Below, in pieces: positions 1-12,791 of a stretch of DNA of 64,000 bases (positions within the stretch are counted from its first letter, which is position 1; every line of letters begins with the position of its first letter). The translations under genes and the position numbers were made by a program. Under the pieces are notes generated by a model, which saw nothing but the letters and a program-made list of their open reading frames with translations, made no database searches and had not been told where the DNA came from. The DNA lies in assembly GCF_018812025.1 (NCBI RefSeq), contig NC_063045.1:53016579-53080578 (forward strand). The letters run 5' to 3'. This stretch comes from Megalobrama amblycephala. Its lineage: Eukaryota; Chordata; Actinopteri; Cypriniformes; Xenocyprididae.

Positions 1-1156
1 GGTAAAACCATTTGGTACAGTGGTACAGCCACAGTGCTTTAAGTTGTATCTTAAATTAGTTTTAGTGTAGAAACAATAATGCTATTTTCGAAACACAGGG
101 TTTTGTACAGTCCATTTGTATATGTCAATACGACCTAAAATAAACCCCCACATATACCATGGTGCGTCTGTGTAAGGGAAAACATTGAGCATTGGCTTAT
201 GCGTGGAGTTCACAGCACACTAACCCAGTGGGGGGGATATTTGACCTGGTTCTGTTGACTAGGTGAAATGTTCTTGGCAGTGAGATGGTGCATAAAGCAC
301 AGCATTCCTGCAGCATCTCCATTCCAGAAGCAGACCTGATATTTTGACAGTAAAGTCCTTCACCGGACCGTCGGCCCGGCCGGTCCGCTTGTGTGATGTT
401 TTGCCGATAACGTCTCACCCTAACTTCCTCAACATTGGCAGTTAGGTGTCATTATTGATGTGTGCTCCACCTGGAAAGTGCCCCATTGCTCCAACGGTAG
501 GGGTAATTAATGAGAAATCAATACAGCCATGGGGGTGGATGGTGTTCAAACAGCCCCGGAGGGCCTGTAGTTTGAGTATTGGGCGAGAATGTGACCGCAT
601 ACACTAGAATGATTGTTTTTGAGATCCTCAGAGGTTTTATGAAGTGCTGTGGATTTGTGTTTCAAGATCTAAAATGAAATTAGTCCTAATATGGGGTTAA
701 AAGCTCAAGAAGAGGCTTGACGACATGACGATTTAAAATGATTGTTTTTGGTCAACCAATAATAACATTATTAAAATTCTATATTTTTGGTCTAAATAAA
801 TGAAAAATCTAAAGTAAATAATTTTAAATGCTACAAGTGAATTGAGCAATCACATCATTATAATGTACAGTATGAAAAATTAGATATTAATTTTGAGAAT
901 TTAATTGTGTTATTAATTTATTTCTGAGTGATATTATGTAAATGTGGCGAAATGATTCAATATATTTCAATATAAACAATAATGATAATTTAAAAAAAAA
1001 TCTAAAATTGGTTGATAACCGATATAGTCCAGATATATTGTACATTCTATTTGAGTCGTCCATTTTTTCCCACCAAAGATAAAATAAAAATCTAGAACAA
1101 TTTAGTGAAAGAACAGCAAACAGACTCCTTCAGTTCTGCTTCCTGCTTTAGCAGAA
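1..1156. other. AT-rich noncoding DNA
   Basis: No exon with homology I can recognise. The stretch is AT-rich with short frames only. About 1019-1150 is a diverged copy of a segment repeated at 2141-2273, sharing runs such as agaacagcaaac and cagttctgcttcctgct. A related motif (gttgataacc) recurs near 4500, so this is dispersed repeat sequence. Probably upstream of, or inside the first intron of, the ksr1 gene. Confidence 0.6.
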
Positions 1157-2117
1157 TATGGGTCAATGACATGACGGGTCATTTTTTTTTTGGCCAAAGG
1201 CCTTAATAATAATAAAAAACAAAGATATGACATCCAAAGTATGTAAGGTAGTACAACTAGATCTCTTTTACTGAATCCAAAATGTTTTAATTATATTTTG
1301 CTACATATAAAGCTATTTTAAAGATTATATCATTCGGTTTAACCGTCCAAATGCCAATAAAGCCATTTCTTTTGTGATTAAAATATCTTAAAATGTAATA
1401 AATGTATATGTTTTTTTTTATTCTGGCATGATTTTATATCATCATACATCAACATGGTGCAAAATGGTATTTAAATTATGTGTAGAAGTCGTTGCTTTGT
1501 TACGAGAAAGAATGTCCGGAAAAAAGAATTGAATTGATGTCATTCGGAGTAACCAATATAAAAGGACCGTTTTGGATCAAGTCATGTGTTCAATATCATG
1601 TGACAGGATGTGACATCATTCAGACACCTGCAAAGGATCACATGGTCATGAAGCAAAGTAACTAACTCTCTCTTAACTATTTGAAAAATTCATATTTTCA
1701 CTTGCCAAACATCAGGTCATTCGGTACAACCGCTATAAAACATGGAAAATGTTGTAATATTTTAAAAACTTGTACTAAATATAAAATGTTTAATTGTCGC
1801 TTTGCTAGCTAACTAGCAATCTAATCAATCTATATTAGCCTGATAGCATTGTTTGAAAATATCGTCATTCGGTGTAACCAAAAGTGTCATTGGGGAACAC
1901 CGAAATTTTGGTTAAACCAAATGAATTTTTTATTGACAAATTTTGTCCATCTTGTAAAAAATGACTAAAGCAGTGTTAATTGATTATATAAAAAAAAACA
2001 AAAAAACACAATCTCATTGTTCACACTTAATAAAACTTCAAAATGAATTATATCTCCATTAGTTTTTTTTTTTTTTTTTTACATTTTTAAAAACCTTATT
2101 CATCAATGACCCGTATA
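1157..2117. mobile_element. Nonautonomous DNA element with spaced internal motif
   Basis: The ends are inverted: GGGTCAATGAC near 1160 faces CATCAATGACCC near 2100. The inside has no coding capacity but carries a motif of the form TCATTCGGnnnAACC four times, near 1331, 1541, 1718 and 1864. It sits between two copies of a ~130-bp dispersed repeat. Regularly repeated internal motifs in noncoding elements often bind the transposase, which is inference here. Family not identified. Confidence 0.45.
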
Positions 2118-3354
2118 TATAAAAAATAATATTGGTCATTTACCGATATGATACTGATTTATTGTACACTACTTTTGAGTGTGTCATTTCTTCCACCAAA
2201 GTCTAGAACAATTTCGTGAAAGAACAGCAAACTGATTCCTTCAGTTCTGCTTCCTGCTCTAGCAGGAAGTTGAATGTTCTACCTGTGTTCCAAATCAGTC
2301 ACTACTGGGCCTAAGTCTACAGGAAATGGTGGAGTCACCGCCGGGGAGACATCACTCGGCCTGCTTCCTCTTTATGTCTATAATGCAACACTTTCTGACT
2401 GCATCTCCCTCTTTCAGGGCATTTAATACATGTTTTTGTTTAGTTGCAATAAATACTAGGTGGTCAATCTCATATTCCCAGGTTTCTCCGCAGCCTACCT
2501 GTTTAACCCGGCTGAACAGGTTGATGTATTGTAAGCGTGCTCTTGTGAGCGTCATTCAGAGGGACAGATGGAGCCCGTCAATACTCAGGCAGTATAACAG
2601 GCCCTGGATGCTTGTTAATTCCTGTACAAAACAACAGATTTGAAGTGGCCACATTCAGACCCCCACCACTTCCCGTACACTTCAGTGCAATCAAGAGATG
2701 CTTGAACTCGCATTAGATTCTCACTGAAAGCTCTTTATAACACCACTTCACGTCTTTTTTTAACAGCTCGCTACTCTGGCCAGGAGATAATTATTCTCGG
2801 TCTCTCCGGCTGAAGTACCGCGTGGTTATGTTAGATCGAATGTTCTCACTCTCTACTGCGTCTGCCGTTCTGCTGATCGGCACTTTTTTCCGATCCGTAT
2901 TTTGCAGCGATTTTGGTTTGCTGGTTTGCGCAAATAGGACGTGCTCCTGGATAAACGTATGTTGACACTTGAGCAGCATTGCTATCAACCAGTCAAATTA
3001 GAGTCAGCATGAAACAGTGTTCGCAACCCCTTTTTACTTCTATAATGAGACATATTTCCACATTAGCTGGAATATTGTGGAAAAAATGAGGGATATATTG
3101 TGATTTTTTTTATCCATTTGGACCCAGAGTTGTTATTGTTAACTAAATCTAAAACTATTAAAATAAAGTAAATAAAATAAAATATAAATATTAGATGGAA
3201 AAACAAACTCGGATGCTCACGAATAGGCTACAGATATATCGAAAATTGTTTTCATGTTATGCCCGATATCCGAGAAATGGCTGTAATGGATGTAAAATTG
3301 TATTTTATTTTTCCAAAAAAATAAAAAATAAAACACTATAAATGAAATTAAGTC
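2118..3354. other. Noncoding DNA
   Basis: Apart from the second copy of the dispersed repeat at 2141-2273, nothing recognisable. Short frames on both strands show no domain or splice-site support. Confidence 0.5.
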
Positions 3355-3358
3355 TTAA

Positions 3359-3535
3359 AGGTGCCATCGAATTGAATTTACCTCGGCATAGTTGAATAAC
3401 AAGAGTTCAGTACATGGAAATGACATACAGTGAGTCTCAAACACCATTGTTTCCTCCTTCTTATATAAATCTCATTTGTTTAAAAGACCTCCGAAGAACA
3501 TGCGAATCTCAACATAACACCGACTGTTATAACCC
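3359..3535 (+). mobile_element. Truncated copy of the TTAA / AGGTGCC element
   Basis: Begins with AGGTGCCATCGAATTG directly after TTAA (3355-3358) and matches the left ~175 bp of the complete 957-bp element at 23570-24526. The match stops near 3535 and the right end is absent, so this is a broken copy. Confidence 0.7.
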
Positions 3536-3870
3536 TCTGGCACGTCTACGCCAGAAAACAGCACTTGCAAGTTGAGCTGCGCCGACCCGACACAATCTCG
3601 CCTCATGTTCACGTTCACGCGAGAGTGACAAAATGCTTTACAGTAATTCAAAAACAATGTACATATTATGACTTTATAAGACAATTTAGAAAAATACCCA
3701 CCTCCATCGAGATTTCTTGTACTGTATTTGCAAAATTACTGCGCTGGTGAGCGTTGTAGTCATTGTAGTCCAGAGCTGCGCTTGGAGTATTTACGACAGT
3801 GTGATTCACTAAAGGAACCTGTAGGGGGAGCTTCTCAAATCTTACTGAGTTCCACTTTAAGTGAGCAATA

Positions 3871-4379
3871 AGCCCAAAGTATACTTCTTTATTTTTTTTT
3901 TTTAACGTGTACACTTGTGTATGCGTACAGTCGAACGCGTAACCTTTCAAAAAGTATACTTTGAAGTATACTTACGCAGGCGGTCGACACATGCACCCTA
4001 GAACATTTCATCTTTGTCCAGTGCCTGCGCTATTTTTCTCCAAACTGTCTTTGTATTCTTTTAAACTAAAGTTGCGGCTATCTCATAACCCCCTCACACA
4101 AGCACTTGTCAATGCGGGCGTCTGTTGTTTTTGCAGTCTCCGGTATTTTGTTGTTGTTGTTCTGTGCCTTTAGTTTTGTTTTCTACTGTGAAACAAAAGC
4201 ATGGGCCAATGTTGCCACCTTGTGGATCAACTGATTAGTGCAAAATAAATTCAATGCGCATGTGCGACCTGTGCGTACAAAGTAACAAAAATTGGGCGGC
4301 GCGCGTACTAATCGTTACGAAATTTGCGTCACACACACTGTACGTGGACCCTCACGTAAGCATAAGTATACTTTGAGCT
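3871..4379. mobile_element. Inverted-repeat element, AGCCC..TATACTT termini (copy A)
   Basis: AGCCCAAAGTATACTTC at the left faces AAGTATACTTTGAGCT at the right. The inside has no transposase. The longer copy at 5951-6969 shares both ends and CpG-rich subterminal sequence (for example the gtgcgtac region). In copy B the flanks read TAA on both sides, which would suit a PIF/Harbinger-type 3-bp target duplication; copy A does not show this clearly. Confidence 0.6.
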
Positions 4380-4454
4380 TTAGATGTCTGTGCAGGTAAT
4401 CTAATTGAGGGGAAATAAGCATGCACAATTTAATATTCACTTTCAATTATACTG

Positions 4455-4495
<41 letters not shown>

Positions 4496-5950
4496 CCTGA
4501 ATACTAGTTGATAACCTTTATGGTAAATATGTATCGTACACCCTTTTGAGCAGGCCTAGGTTGCAGTGTTATTTTAGAATTATTTATATACTATTAATTT
4601 TGTATACATTTTTTGGAATTATTTGTATTTTTTTTTATTCTTTTTTTTAAGAATTATTTTTTATTTTTTTTGGCATTTTTGCCTTCATTGTGATAGGACA
4701 GTAAGCAGACAGGAAAAGGCCGAAGCGCAACAGAGCTATACGTCGGCGTGCTGCCCTCGAGGCTATCGGCGTCAACTTGTTTTGTGATTTTTGTCACTTT
4801 TTATTTTAATATTACTGTTTATTACTTTTTATTTCAGTTTTAGTTCAGTATTTGTTTTTATTTATTTCCAGCTAGTAATTTTAATGCTTCAACTTAAACT
4901 TATTTCAGGTAACATTTCAATATATTTTTATTTTTTTTTAGTTTTTCATGTAATATTTGCATATTTTATTTCAGCTTTTTTTTTCAATTAACAAAATGTT
5001 TATTTTAGTTTTAGTGAACAATAATAACCCTGCTAGGTTGATAGTAATTGTGTTCCATTCATAGAAATATGTGAAATTTGCTAAATCACTTAAAACCATC
5101 TTTACTAATCAAACCAAACCAAATCAGCACCCTATGCCTTTTTTCAAGACTTGGGAATGTTACTCCTGCACCAGTTGTTTCCCCAGCTGCTGTGGGACTG
5201 CGCGTGTCCTCTAGAGTGAGATTCGTATGCCTCCTCACATCTTCTCATTGTGCAGATTTTGATGAACTGTGATGTTTGATTCCGACAGCATGAGATGCTG
5301 TCTCAGGAAAGCAGTGACCTACTTATATGCAGAGATCTTCAATCTTTCTGTGGATAAACATGTTTGTTGAAGGTAAAAAAGGAGAGCTAGCTTTGCTCCA
5401 GAGGGTTTCTGTTCTGCAGACTCAAGCGGTCAGCTGTTGAAGCCCTCATCAGTCTGGGCTCCCCCCCGCAGTGCTGTTTGAGAGAGTTTTGCAGTGCATT
5501 CGTGTCGTGTGCTGTCGTGGCTGTGGCTATATTTAGATGTCTTCCTCCCTACGCGTTTTCAGGGTTGGTTGTTAAATAAGAAAATAATGACGTGAAGAGG
5601 ATGAGCGAGGGGGGGGGAGAGGGAGAGTGCCAGCCAATCAGCTTGTGCCTTTTTGAGGGCTCCCAATAGACTGGGAATGGGGAGGGGGGTGACAGATTCA
5701 GCCAAGCAGACCAGGTAAGAGATGTTCCATCATTACTCGTGGCTGTCTCAGTGCTGCTGAGCTCTTCCCTAGATATTCTCCAGTGCATCCGAGCTGCGTC
5801 ACTAAGGCCTGATGAGGAGCTGTCATCGTGGCTGGCAGCAATCATGTAATATGATGTCGATGATCAGATTGTTTAGTCTAAATTACGTTCTTTCAAGGCC
5901 AGATTGTCAATCACTAAAAACATTTTTTCACTTATAAACATGTTTACTAA
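4380..5950. other. Noncoding DNA with simple repeats
   Basis: Contains an (ATA)n tract near 4462-4488, a dispersed-repeat copy near 4495-4550, and T-rich low-complexity sequence to about 5000. 5280-5850 has more balanced base composition but no exon I can support. Confidence 0.45.
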
Positions 5951-6969
5951 AGCCCATGGGTATACTTCGTTTTTTACGCGTACGCACACAGTCTTGCAAA
6001 AATATACTTCACTTAAAGTTGCTAAATAGGATGTTTTGTTTTATACATTTTTGCAATATTACTTGAAACTGTCTTTACTAACTGATAAAAGACTATTTAT
6101 TAGGTGCACTGAAAGGAATAATATTAATATACATCATCTGTGCACGAGGTAGGGCCTTAAAAACATCAGCCAATCGTTTACGCGATGATCGCGTAAACGA
6201 TTGGCCCTCTGGCTTGTCAATCACTGCCATTACGTTCCTTGTGAGAGACGTGCGCGGCTGCGCGCTCCAGTAACTTTCCACACTCTACAGGTGCCGCATG
6301 CAATGTTTTTGTCAGGAGACAGGAGTAACAACTGCAGATTATGAGTTACCTGCGGTGAGTCCGACATAATGAATCCACTAACACGACACAGCAAATACCG
6401 GTGGTAAACACTTGTGTTCCAATACTCGTGCACGAGTTTTGGGAGGCGTTCCCTCGAAGGAGGGGGGCTGTTCTTACGCATGCGCTCATTTCAAACACTC
6501 ACTAACAGTCTTTGGTTTCTCAGTCGACGAAAAGATCCTCTTTAGCACCTTTAACTTGTACATTTTGAGCAATCTCTTGCCATGGGTTACAACCCATGTA
6601 AACATCTTTGTATTCTTTCATGCTAGAGTTGTACAAATGAGGGTACTTTCTAACCTCTTTGCACAATCTGTTGTCTATATAGGCCTCCATTGTCGCTGTA
6701 GCTTGCATGCGTTCCGGTCTGTTCTGTTTATGCAGGTTTTCTTCGACTACCTTGTGAATTGATGGCCCCAGGGCATGGTTGCCACCTTGTGGATAAACTA
6801 ATTATTGCAAAAATGTAATTTTAAACGCGCATGTGCGACTTGCGCGTACAATGTGCGCGCGGTTACAGAAATCCGACGGTGCGCGTACTCTTCTGGTGAC
6901 GAAATTCGCTTCATGAGCACTGTACGCTGACCCTCGCGTATGCGTAAAAAATGAAGTATACTTTGGGCT
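5951..6969. mobile_element. Inverted-repeat element, AGCCC..TATACTT termini (copy B)
   Basis: Left end AGCCCATGGGTATACTTC, right end GAAGTATACTTTGGGCT, flanked by TAA on each side. It is about twice as long as copy A because the interior holds extra sequence, including the perfect 17-bp-arm palindrome at 6170-6204. No transposase is encoded. Confidence 0.6.
6170..6204. repeat. Perfect palindrome, 17-bp arms, 1-bp spacer
   Basis: 6170-6186 (CCAATCGTTTACGCGAT) is the exact reverse complement of 6188-6204, with a single G between. It lies inside element copy B and is probably the centre of a further fold-back insertion. Confidence 0.8.
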
Positions 6970-7094
6970 TAAGGTACTTTTTTAAAAAACTTCCTAATTT
7001 CCTCTAGTTTTGGAAGGGTCAGATGTGTGAGCTGCTGCATGAGTGTCTGCTGGACAGACAAGCCTCTAGTCCTCTGTATATCATATACCCTCAC

Positions 7095-7665
7095 CGGGCC
7101 ACTTTATTAGGTACACCTGTCTAGTACCTTAATTCTTAATGTCAACAAGGTGCTGGAAACATTCCTCAGAGATTTTGGTCCATATTGACATGAGCATCAT
7201 GCAGTTTCTGCAGATTTGTCGGCTGCACATCCATGATGTGAATCTCCTGTTCCACCACATCCCAAAGGTGCTCTATTGAGATCTGGTGACTGTGGAGGCC
7301 ATTTGAGTACAGTGAAATTGTCATGTTCAAGAAACCAGAGATAATTTGAGCTTTGTGACATGGCACATTATCCTGCTGGAAGCAGTCATCAGAAGATGAG
7401 TACACTTTGGTCATAAAGAGATGGACATGGTCAGCAACAATACTCTGCGTTTAAACGATGCTCAATTGGTATTAAGGGGCCCAAAGTGTGCCAAGAAAAT
7501 ATCTCCCACACCATTACACCACCAGCAGCCTGAACTGTTGATATAAGGCAGGATGGATCCATGCTTTCATGTTGTTTATGCCAAATTCTGACCCCTACCA
7601 TCTGAATGTCGCAGCAGAAATCGAGACTCATCCGACCAGCTAACGATTTTGCAATCTTCTATTGC
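7095..7665 (-). pseudogene. Degraded Tc1-like transposase (3' part)
   Basis: Read on the minus strand, two frames resemble a Tc1/mariner-family DDE transposase. 7631-7431 has a KQHESMDPSCL segment followed by GGVMVWEIFSWHTLGP. 7414-7166 has a QQDNVPCHKAQ segment (second catalytic D) and an IEHLWDVVEQEI block near the third acidic residue. The frame is broken between the two pieces and the N-terminal DNA-binding half is missing. Sequence near 7100 (TTATTAGGTACACCTGTC) resembles a fish Tc1-type terminus. An inactive fossil. Confidence 0.8.
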
Positions 7666-8005
7666 CCAATTATATTATTTTAGACACAATATTGTCTGTT
7701 TTTGCTCAATTTTGCCAATGAAAATATAAAGACAAAGCAGAACTGTTCGTCTCTGAGCAAAACACAGCAGCGTTTCATTTCTGAATCTGTGTTTTGAACG
7801 AATCAAATGAACAAATGATTCAATGGAACATTCATAAAGAGAACCATTAACTTCACTCCTGAATTAAATAGTTGTTTGAATGAATCAAATGACTGAATGA
7901 ATGACTAAATCATTAATATTTTGAGTATAATTTAATTTAAAAAAAATCATATTTAATATGGGTATCCATATTAATTAACAAAATAAATAAAAAATAAAAC
8001 ATTAA

Positions 8006-8062
8006 AGGTATAGTTCACCCAAAAATGAAAATCCAGTCATCATTTACTCACCCTCATGGTCC
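8006..8062 (+). mobile_element. End fragment of TTAA / AGGGATAGTTCACCC element
   Basis: After TTAA (8002-8005) comes AGGTATAGTTCACCCAAAAA followed by the usual catttactcaccctca segment. Only the left ~57 bp remains. Confidence 0.65.
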
Positions 8063-8228
8063 AAAAGTTTGTGTAATAAATTCTGTGTTGAATCAAATAA
8101 AATATTTCTTTCTGAAGCTACGTTTTTGTAATGTCTATTTGATGCTTTACACAATAATGACTTTAAATTATATTTTGGGGGTAATTTCTCAGCCAAATTT
8201 GATGTGTGATTAATTATATATATATATA

Positions 8229-9163
8229 CAGTACGGTCCAAAAGTTTGGAACCACTAAGATTTTTAATGTTTTTAAAAGAAGTTTCATCTGCTCACCACG
8301 GCTACATTTATTTCATTAAAAATACAGTAAAAAACAGTAATATTGTGAAATATTATTGCAATTTAAAATAACTGTTTTCTATTTGAATATATTTCACAAA
8401 GTAATTTATTCCTGTGATGGCAAAGCTGAATTTTCAGCATCATTACTCCAGTCTTCAGTGTCACATGATCCTTCAGAAATCATTCTAATATGCTGATCTG
8501 CTGCTCAAGAAACATTTAATGTGTACAATTGTACAAAATATTTGTGTACAATATTTTTTTTCAGGATTATTTGATGAATAGAAAGTTCAAAAGAACAGTG
8601 TTTATCTGAAATCTAATCTTTTGTAACATTATAAATGTCTTTACTGCCACTTTTGATTGATTTAATGCATCCTTGCTGAATAAAAGTATTCATTTCTTTA
8701 ATTTATTTTCAAAAAAATAAAAATAAAAATTCTTACTGACCCCAAACTTTTGAACGGTAGTGTATAATGCTACAGAAGCTTTGTATTTCAGATAAATGCT
8801 GTTCTTTTGAACTTTCTATTCATCAAGGAATCCTGAAAAAAAAAGTACACAACTGTTTTCAACATTGAAAATAATCATAAATGTTTATTGAGCAGCAAAT
8901 CAGCATATTAGAATGATTTCTGAAGGATCATGTGACACTGAAGACTGGAGTAACGATGCTGAAAATTCAGCTTTGCATCACAGGAATAAATTACTTTGTC
9001 AAATATATTTAAATAGTACACAGTTATTTTAAATTGTAATAATATTTCACAATATTACTGTTTTTTACTGTATTTTTAATTAAATAAATGTAGCCTTGGT
9101 GAGCAGACGAAACTTCTTTTAAAAACATTAAAAATCTTAGTGGTTCCAAACTTTTGGACTGTA

Positions 9164-9166
<3 letters not shown>
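8229..9166. repeat. Inverted pair of an interspersed repeat
   Basis: 8229-8765 and 8770-9166 are two copies of one interspersed repeat facing each other. Both contain, in opposite orientation, the block tcacatgatccttcagaaat and end in a ggtccaaaagtttggaacca-type terminus (tggttccaaacttttggact at the far end). Partial copies recur at about 12792-13185, 46783-47458 and 47945-48240. The sequence type is very abundant in cyprinid DNA. Noncoding; the arms could fold into a long hairpin. Confidence 0.75.
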
Positions 9167-9217
<51 letters not shown>

Positions 9218-9256
9218 TATATATATATACACTCACTCTCTCTCTCTCTCTATATA

Positions 9257-9302
<46 letters not shown>
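9167..9302. repeat. (TA)n / (CT)n microsatellite
   Basis: Alternating TA with a T-run and a short CT block in the middle. It directly follows the outer end of the inverted pair. Confidence 0.95.
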
Positions 9303-11730
9303 TTACTTTATTCAGATTTATTTAGCAGCTTAAATGGGTGAACAAGTCCATTTATGTTTATATCTTCTAGAATGAATCCCTCATACACATTAATACTCCT
9401 CTATATTATGAGATTATCGGTCAGGCAGCGTCAGCATGTACACAGACACACGACCCACACGTGACACGACACTTTGCATGTGTAAACGTCTGTGAAGCAG
9501 TGCTGGGATTAGCTGTAAGTTTTAGTAAATCTCTCGTATGTGTAGTGTGTTGGGGATTGTCTGAGGTCGGCATTAAACTCCTGTGTGTCCTGCAGGAAGT
9601 TGAGGCCGGTGGGCAGCTTGTAAGCAGAGATGAAGGGATTGGCGTTAAGCACATTACACCCAGGGAGACAGGTGAAATTGCATAGAGACAGGCTAATCAG
9701 TGTGCATCAGGTGGTTACCTCACAGCTCGTATCTGTGGACACATTGTTTTTTTTCTGCAGATCTGTCTGTGTTCTCTGAGCAGCTGGGCGTGTTCCTGCC
9801 CTTTGGCTGTCAGTCAAACCTGCTGACCTCACTGAGCCGTTGTCATGGCAGCTCTCGTCCCCGTGTTTACCCTCATCTGCAGTCGGGCAGGTGTGACGCC
9901 ACCCCCCGAAATGCCACCAGTGTTGCTTACCATAAATCATTAAATTATAGTGTTTTGCTTTATTTTACATGTGAATGACACATTCAAGTAAGGCTCCATT
10001 TTAGTTTTTCACTAATATTGTGTTGCTCTCTGAGAACAGGTTGCCCCAGATATTCCTCAGTAAGATTAAAAACCTCATCTTTTTAGCAACTATCCGATAA
10101 AAAGTATGGTATTATGGTGCAGATGCTATTAGTATCACCATGGTACTTTGAAATTATTACTAGAAGTAATTTATATTAATAAATTAATGAATTATTCACA
10201 TCATACCAAGGTATTTTAAAAAATAGAACTATATTTGAATTATATTGTTACCTATATTTGAAATCAGTCTCTTTAATATCTCAATTGTTGCTTTTTTCTA
10301 CAAAGAAATTGTAGTATGTCTGAGAATATCTAGAATATCTTTAATCCTTATAGTTATCTATACCTATACCTATAGAAAGTTGATACTTACACATAAATAT
10401 AGGAGAAGATGTCAAAGGTTTTTGTTTTGTCCATACAGAAGTCACTGAGGTTCAGTGTTGTTTTGGACCCCATTGACTTTCATTGTATGGAAAAACAGTT
10501 CTTCAAAAGATCTATTTTTGTGTTCCACTGAGTCATACATGTTTGAATTTTTTTGGTGAAATATCCCTTTAAGTCTCCAAAACAATGAAAGTGCAACATC
10601 TGAACAAGAACATTGTCTTCAGGACATAAAATGTTTTGTCACCGAGTAGGAACAGGTTACTTATTCTTCAATAAGCTAAAACATTATCAGTTTATATCCG
10701 GTGACACAACAGACTCAGAACAAGTTGATGATGCAACAAATTTCTGAGAATGTTGTGAACACAGATTTGTAGATTATGTCTACAGATGACCATGTTAAGA
10801 TGTCTAGCTTTCACCATGTTTTGTGTCTGTGGGAAAATCCCACTCTGAAAAAACGTTACTGACAACCCAGGAGTGTAGTTGCTAGGAAACCTGACGTCAC
10901 ACTTTCACCAGTGTATTGTTATCAGTGGTGTGTGTGTGTGTGTGTGTGTGTGCAGAGACAGCAGCGCAGGCTCAGGACCTGGTCCGGTCAACAAACAGAA
11001 CCAATATGTTTAATCTGGGTCATGCATGCCTGTGCTATGAATATGAGAAATTAAACTGAAGAGACTGAAACAGAGAGATTTTATCCTGCAAGACAATTGT
11101 AGTAAAAAAAGATTTAGTGCAAAACATTTGGACCTTAATTGTAGCGGCTCTAAGGAGCTCTATAATACCTGGAGAAAGCTAGACATTAGCATTCCATTCA
11201 TGTCAATGGCAGTTTGCACGGTTAGTACAGCACACAATTTCAAATCTGCTATCAGACATTGGCACAACCTGCATAAATGAAGTGTTTAGCATTGTTAGGA
11301 TCTCCTGTGTTAAGATGAGAGGAGTTGAGATGATGGGCTTTGTTGTTTGGTCTCAGTAAAATGGGCTGTTGGTGTGTCTCTGCAGGCTTTAAACCACTGC
11401 AGCCTTTACTTTCACACCAACAGCAAAGAATCATCCTGTTCATCTCCGTCTAGCTTTGGCCAAGCCCCAAAATCAATGTTCACAGAGACAAACCAACAAA
11501 AGAACATGAAAGTGGGTGTTTCTCTGCTTTTCTCAGAGCTGTGAGACTAGAAAACCAGGAATCATGCCAGTCCTGTGGCCGTTATGGTGGACATCACACC
11601 ACGATTAGTCCCAACGTCGTGACGATCATACCAACACATTCTCAGAAAACGGTCATAGCCTTCTCTTATTGTACCCCGATTATCCTTTTAACTATAGTGT
11701 CCACTGGTGGACAAACCAAGTCATAGCAGC
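9303..11730. other. Noncoding DNA, nothing recognised
   Basis: Mostly single-copy-looking sequence with a (GT)n run near 10928-10951. 9420-9960 is less AT-rich and has splice-like signals, but no translated frame resembles the missing N-terminal part of KSR1 or any other protein I know. Confidence 0.5.
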
Positions 11731-11734
11731 TTAA

Positions 11735-12544
11735 AGGGATAGTTCACCCAAAAATGAAAATTATCCCATGATTTACTCACCCTCAAGCCATCCTAGGTGT
11801 ATATGATTATCTTCTTTCAGACGAACACAAGTGGAGATATATTTAAAAATATCCTGGCTCTTCCAAGTTTTATAAATTTAGTGAATGGGGGCGCGATTTT
11901 GAAATGCATCCATCCATTATATAAATAATCCATACGGCTTCCAGGCCTTCTGAAGCGAAACGATGGGTTTTTGTAAGAGTAATCCCTGACGTATGACGTA
12001 ATGGCGAACGTGGAAGCACAGAGGAGAGAGCAAAGCAAAACACCGGTCACGAATTAGAAGTCTTACACAAGAAATGTTTGAGGGTTTGGATATAAGAGAA
12101 AAGGAGCTTGAGTTTGTTGCCCAGCCCTATTTGTTTAAATTGCGAGAGGCATTTAAGCTTACGATACTCCTACATGCATCACGTCAGAAGTTACTCTTAT
12201 GGCACAAGTCGACTTGCATAGTATGCGTATTGTCATCTGCTGAAGCTAGTTATTATAGTTAATAAAGTTTTAAATATGGATATTTTTCTTACAAAAACCC
12301 ATCACTTTGCTTCAGAAGGCCTTTATTAACCGCCTGGAGTTTTATGGATTATTTTAATGATGGACGGATGCATTTTTTGGGCTTCAAAATCAGCCCATCC
12401 CCCCCCCCCATTCACTGCCATTATAAATCTTGGAAGAGTCAGGATATTTTTAAATTGTGTTAGTCTGAAAGAAGATACACCTAGGATGGCTTGAGGTTTG
12501 AGTAAATCATGGGATCATTTTCATCTTTGGGTGAACTAACCCTT
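11735..12544. mobile_element. Long fold-back element between TTAA, AGGGATAGTTCACCC termini
   Basis: TTAA at 11731-11734 and 12545-12548 flank an 810-bp element. The left end AGGGATAGTTCACCCAAAAA is inverted at the right end (gggtgaactaacccT). Internal arms also pair: catcctaggtgtat near 11790 faces atacacctaggatg near 12475. No open frame is supported. Same terminal family as 19226-19556, 26025-26313, 40890-41655 and 55386-55691. Confidence 0.8.
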
Positions 12545-12791
12545 TAAGGTGATCAGGTGGTTTTGTTGCTGTTCCAGAGTGATTTACCAGTTCTAACCAC
12601 CTTAACCAAGGTGGCCAGCTAGAGAGCACGTAAAAACCCTCAGAAGCTAGTTGACCTGAATATTCTGGGTGGATGGCTCCTTATTACAATGGTTAAATCA
12701 ATTTAACTATGATTTCAATTAAGCAGCAATCTATGGTATTTGTTATAGAAAATAGAGGCTAATTAAATAATAAATTCATCAATTTCCATAT

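Noticed and set aside
6093..6762. Several 60-116-residue frames around 6.1-6.8 kb
   Set aside because: All fall inside the AGCCC..TATACTT element; no homology.
9700..9978. Splice-like segment after ttttctgcag encoding about 45 residues
   Set aside because: No resemblance to KSR1 N-terminus or any protein I know; no paired exon found.
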